Positions 63,070-64,000 of a stretch of DNA of 64,000 bases are shown here, in pieces. The DNA lies in assembly GCF_900090275.1 (NCBI RefSeq), contig NZ_LT607755.1:2542001-2606000 (forward strand). Reading direction: 5' to 3'. A program made the position numbers and the translations under genes. The notes under the pieces were generated by a model. It saw nothing but the letters and a program-made list of their open reading frames with translations. It was not told the DNA's origin and made no database searches. Source of the stretch: Micromonospora zamorensis (lineage in GTDB: Bacteria; Actinomycetota; Actinomycetes; Mycobacteriales; Micromonosporaceae). Position 1 is the first letter of the stretch. Each line of letters starts with the position of its first letter.

Positions 63070-63144
63070 GTCGATCATGGAGTTGTGGTGCCCGTTCGCA
63101 GACGGGTCGCGGCTCTTGTCACCCACCACAAGTCCATGATCGAC
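63070..63144. repeat. Long inverted repeat, TCGATCATGG type
   Basis: Arms GTCGATCATGGAGTTGTGGTG (63070-63090) and its near reverse complement (63124-63144; 20 of 21 match) with a 33-base loop. It resembles the TGATCATGAGG element at 54790-54846 in core and layout. It lies between the small membrane protein and the DsbA-like gene. Confidence 0.75.
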
Positions 63145-63157
63145 GGGCGCGGGCGGC

Positions 63158-63877
63158 TCAGCTGGTGCGGTCGGGTGCGGCACAGCCGTCCGGGGTGCAC
63201 ACGTCACCGGTGCCGGCAAGGGTCGGCAGTGGTTGTGGCGTGGGATGGCTCTCGGCCCACGCCTTGGCGATGACCGCGAGCAGGTCGTCGATGCCGATCG
63301 CCCCGGGAACGGCGAAGCGGCCGTCGAACACGAGGAAGGGCGCGCCTCGTGCCCCGAGGCGCTCTGCCTCGCGCTGGTCGGTCGCCACCCGGGTCCGGTA
63401 GCGGCGGCTGCGCAGGGCCTCTGCGGCGTCGGCGCGGTCCAGGCCCACCTCGGCGGCGAAGTCGAGGACCTCGTCGGCGGTCCACAGCTTGCGGGCCTGC
63501 CCGAAGTGCGCGCGGAACATCGCCGTCCAGATCTCGGTGCCGCGGCCCTGGTCGGTCGCGTAGGCGAGCAGCTCGTGGGCCAGGTCAGTCGGCCCGAGCG
63601 TGCGGTCCACCGCGTGGTAGGGAGTCAGGCCCTCCGCCTCGGCGGCCCGTTCGATGGGCCGCAGGACCCGGTCGACGGTCGTCGCGGGGGCCCCGGCCAT
63701 CGTGATCAACTCTCGTTGACTGACGCCCTCGCGGGGCAGGTCGGGGTGAAGCTGGAAGGACCGGTGGACCACCTGCACCTGATCGCCGTACGGGAACCGG
63801 TCCAGGGCCTGGTGGAGCCGGTGGTCCATCAGCCCGCAGTACGGGCAGACGATGTCCGACCAGAACTCGATCTTCAT
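63158..63877 (-). CDS. FrnE/DsbA-family thiol oxidoreductase
   Basis: 239 residues. Active site C11-PY-C14 in EFWSDIVCPYCGLMDHRL, a helical insertion, and GAPFLVFDGRFAVPGA with the cis-Pro loop. It is cytoplasmic, as no signal peptide is present. It could act in thiol isomerisation or polyketide tailoring (FrnE). GAGGAGG lies before ATG 63877. Confidence 0.92.
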   Translation of the reverse strand: MKIEFWSDIVCPYCGLMDHRLHQALDRFPYGDQVQVVHRSFQLHPDLPREGVSQRELITMAGAPATTVDRVLRPIERAAEAEGLTPYHAVDRTLGPTDLAHELLAYATDQGRGTEIWTAMFRAHFGQARKLWTADEVLDFAAEVGLDRADAAEALRSRRYRTRVATDQREAERLGARGAPFLVFDGRFAVPGAIGIDDLLAVIAKAWAESHPTPQPLPTLAGTGDVCTPDGCAAPDRTS

Positions 63878-63917
63878 GGCACTCCTCCTCTATTCTCACT
63901 TCTTGTTCGTAACGCCA

Positions 63918-63927
63918 TCATGCATGA
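63918..63927. promoter_or_regulatory. TCATGCATGA palindrome in the divergent spacer
   Basis: A 10-bp perfect palindrome in an AT-rich spacer upstream of the DsbA-like gene. It may be an operator for a regulator beyond the right edge. Confidence 0.35.
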
Positions 63928-63993
63928 GAATTGGAAGGCCACAAAAGGTACATTCATGTTCGTGGCAAGGGGCTGACGGAGAGGTGGCAGGGG

Positions 63994-64000
63994 ATGAGTG
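63994..64000 (+). CDS. Possible start of a further gene (partial)
   Basis: ATG at 63994 follows GAGGTGGCAGGGG. Only two codons are in the window. The frame cannot be judged. Confidence 0.25.

Noticed and set aside
62870..63077. Minus-strand frame with MTEEEAVAAGMPERAGLSHE
   Set aside because: It looks gene-like for about 60 residues but then runs on antisense to the small membrane protein, and matches no family I know. It may be a broken gene, but I cannot support it.

Overview
The window is high-GC DNA with several genes that appear to start at GTG directly behind a TANNNT -10 box (leaderless), PAS/SpoIIE/STAS signalling genes, a DivIVA-like protein and the trehalose genes treYZ. This points to an actinomycete, most likely Micromonospora or a near relative. 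That assignment is an inference from gene content and from recognisable palindromic repeats. There is no rRNA, tRNA, CRISPR array, integrase or transposase that I can recognise.

Layout. 1-131 is the tail of a lysozyme-like protein whose paralogue lies at 21643-22494. 384-8807 is housekeeping and stress genes: pirin, DUF1345, DUF2795, DUF2267, terC behind a yybP-ykoY manganese riboswitch, a molybdopterin oxidoreductase / FAD reductase / DUF6510 operon, and a flavin enzyme. 8921-16589 holds a VOC protein, an XRE regulator, SnoaL and GNAT proteins, a type II NADH dehydrogenase-like enzyme, an AI-2E-type permease and a spermidine-synthase-like protein. 16657-20975 is a signalling cluster: STAS, PAS-GAF-SpoIIE phosphatase, a CarH-like B12-binding protein, a second STAS and a response regulator. 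It reads as a light- or B12-responsive partner-switching module. 21091-30448 has a DivIVA-like protein, OsmC, a Ser/Thr kinase, and a response regulator / histidine kinase / GT39 / GT2-GtrA operon. 30498-38094 carries a FUSC permease, a lone sensory-rhodopsin-transducer (ASRT) homologue coupled to a sugar-lactone oxidase, an arginase-like protein, and a coupled small-membrane-protein / methyltransferase / sulfatase operon. Then come citrate synthase and a glycogen-to-trehalose block (GT4, glgX, treY, treZ).

47760-51488 is a visibly AT-richer island. It is a tightly overlapped three-gene operon on the minus strand: a PD-(D/E)xK nuclease-type effector, a small wHTH-like middle component, and a Rad50/DUF3732-like ATPase with a four-cysteine zinc element. 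All three genes carry TTA leucine codons. Gene order and architecture match ABC-three-component / Lamassu-like conflict systems. This is the strongest candidate for an undescribed defence system in the window.

51828-64000 is an accessory-looking tail. It has two DNA-binding TPR-type regulators, one with a palindromic repeat inserted in frame and a 478-bp truncated second copy 4 kb away, plus a NUDIX hydrolase, DUF523, a DUF2089 / membrane / SHOCT-like operon, a secreted HAF-like protein, a GH43 arabinanase-like enzyme and a FrnE/DsbA-type oxidoreductase. Gene remnants (GH15 end at 33307, VOC end at 55364, regulator end at 58842) show ongoing decay.
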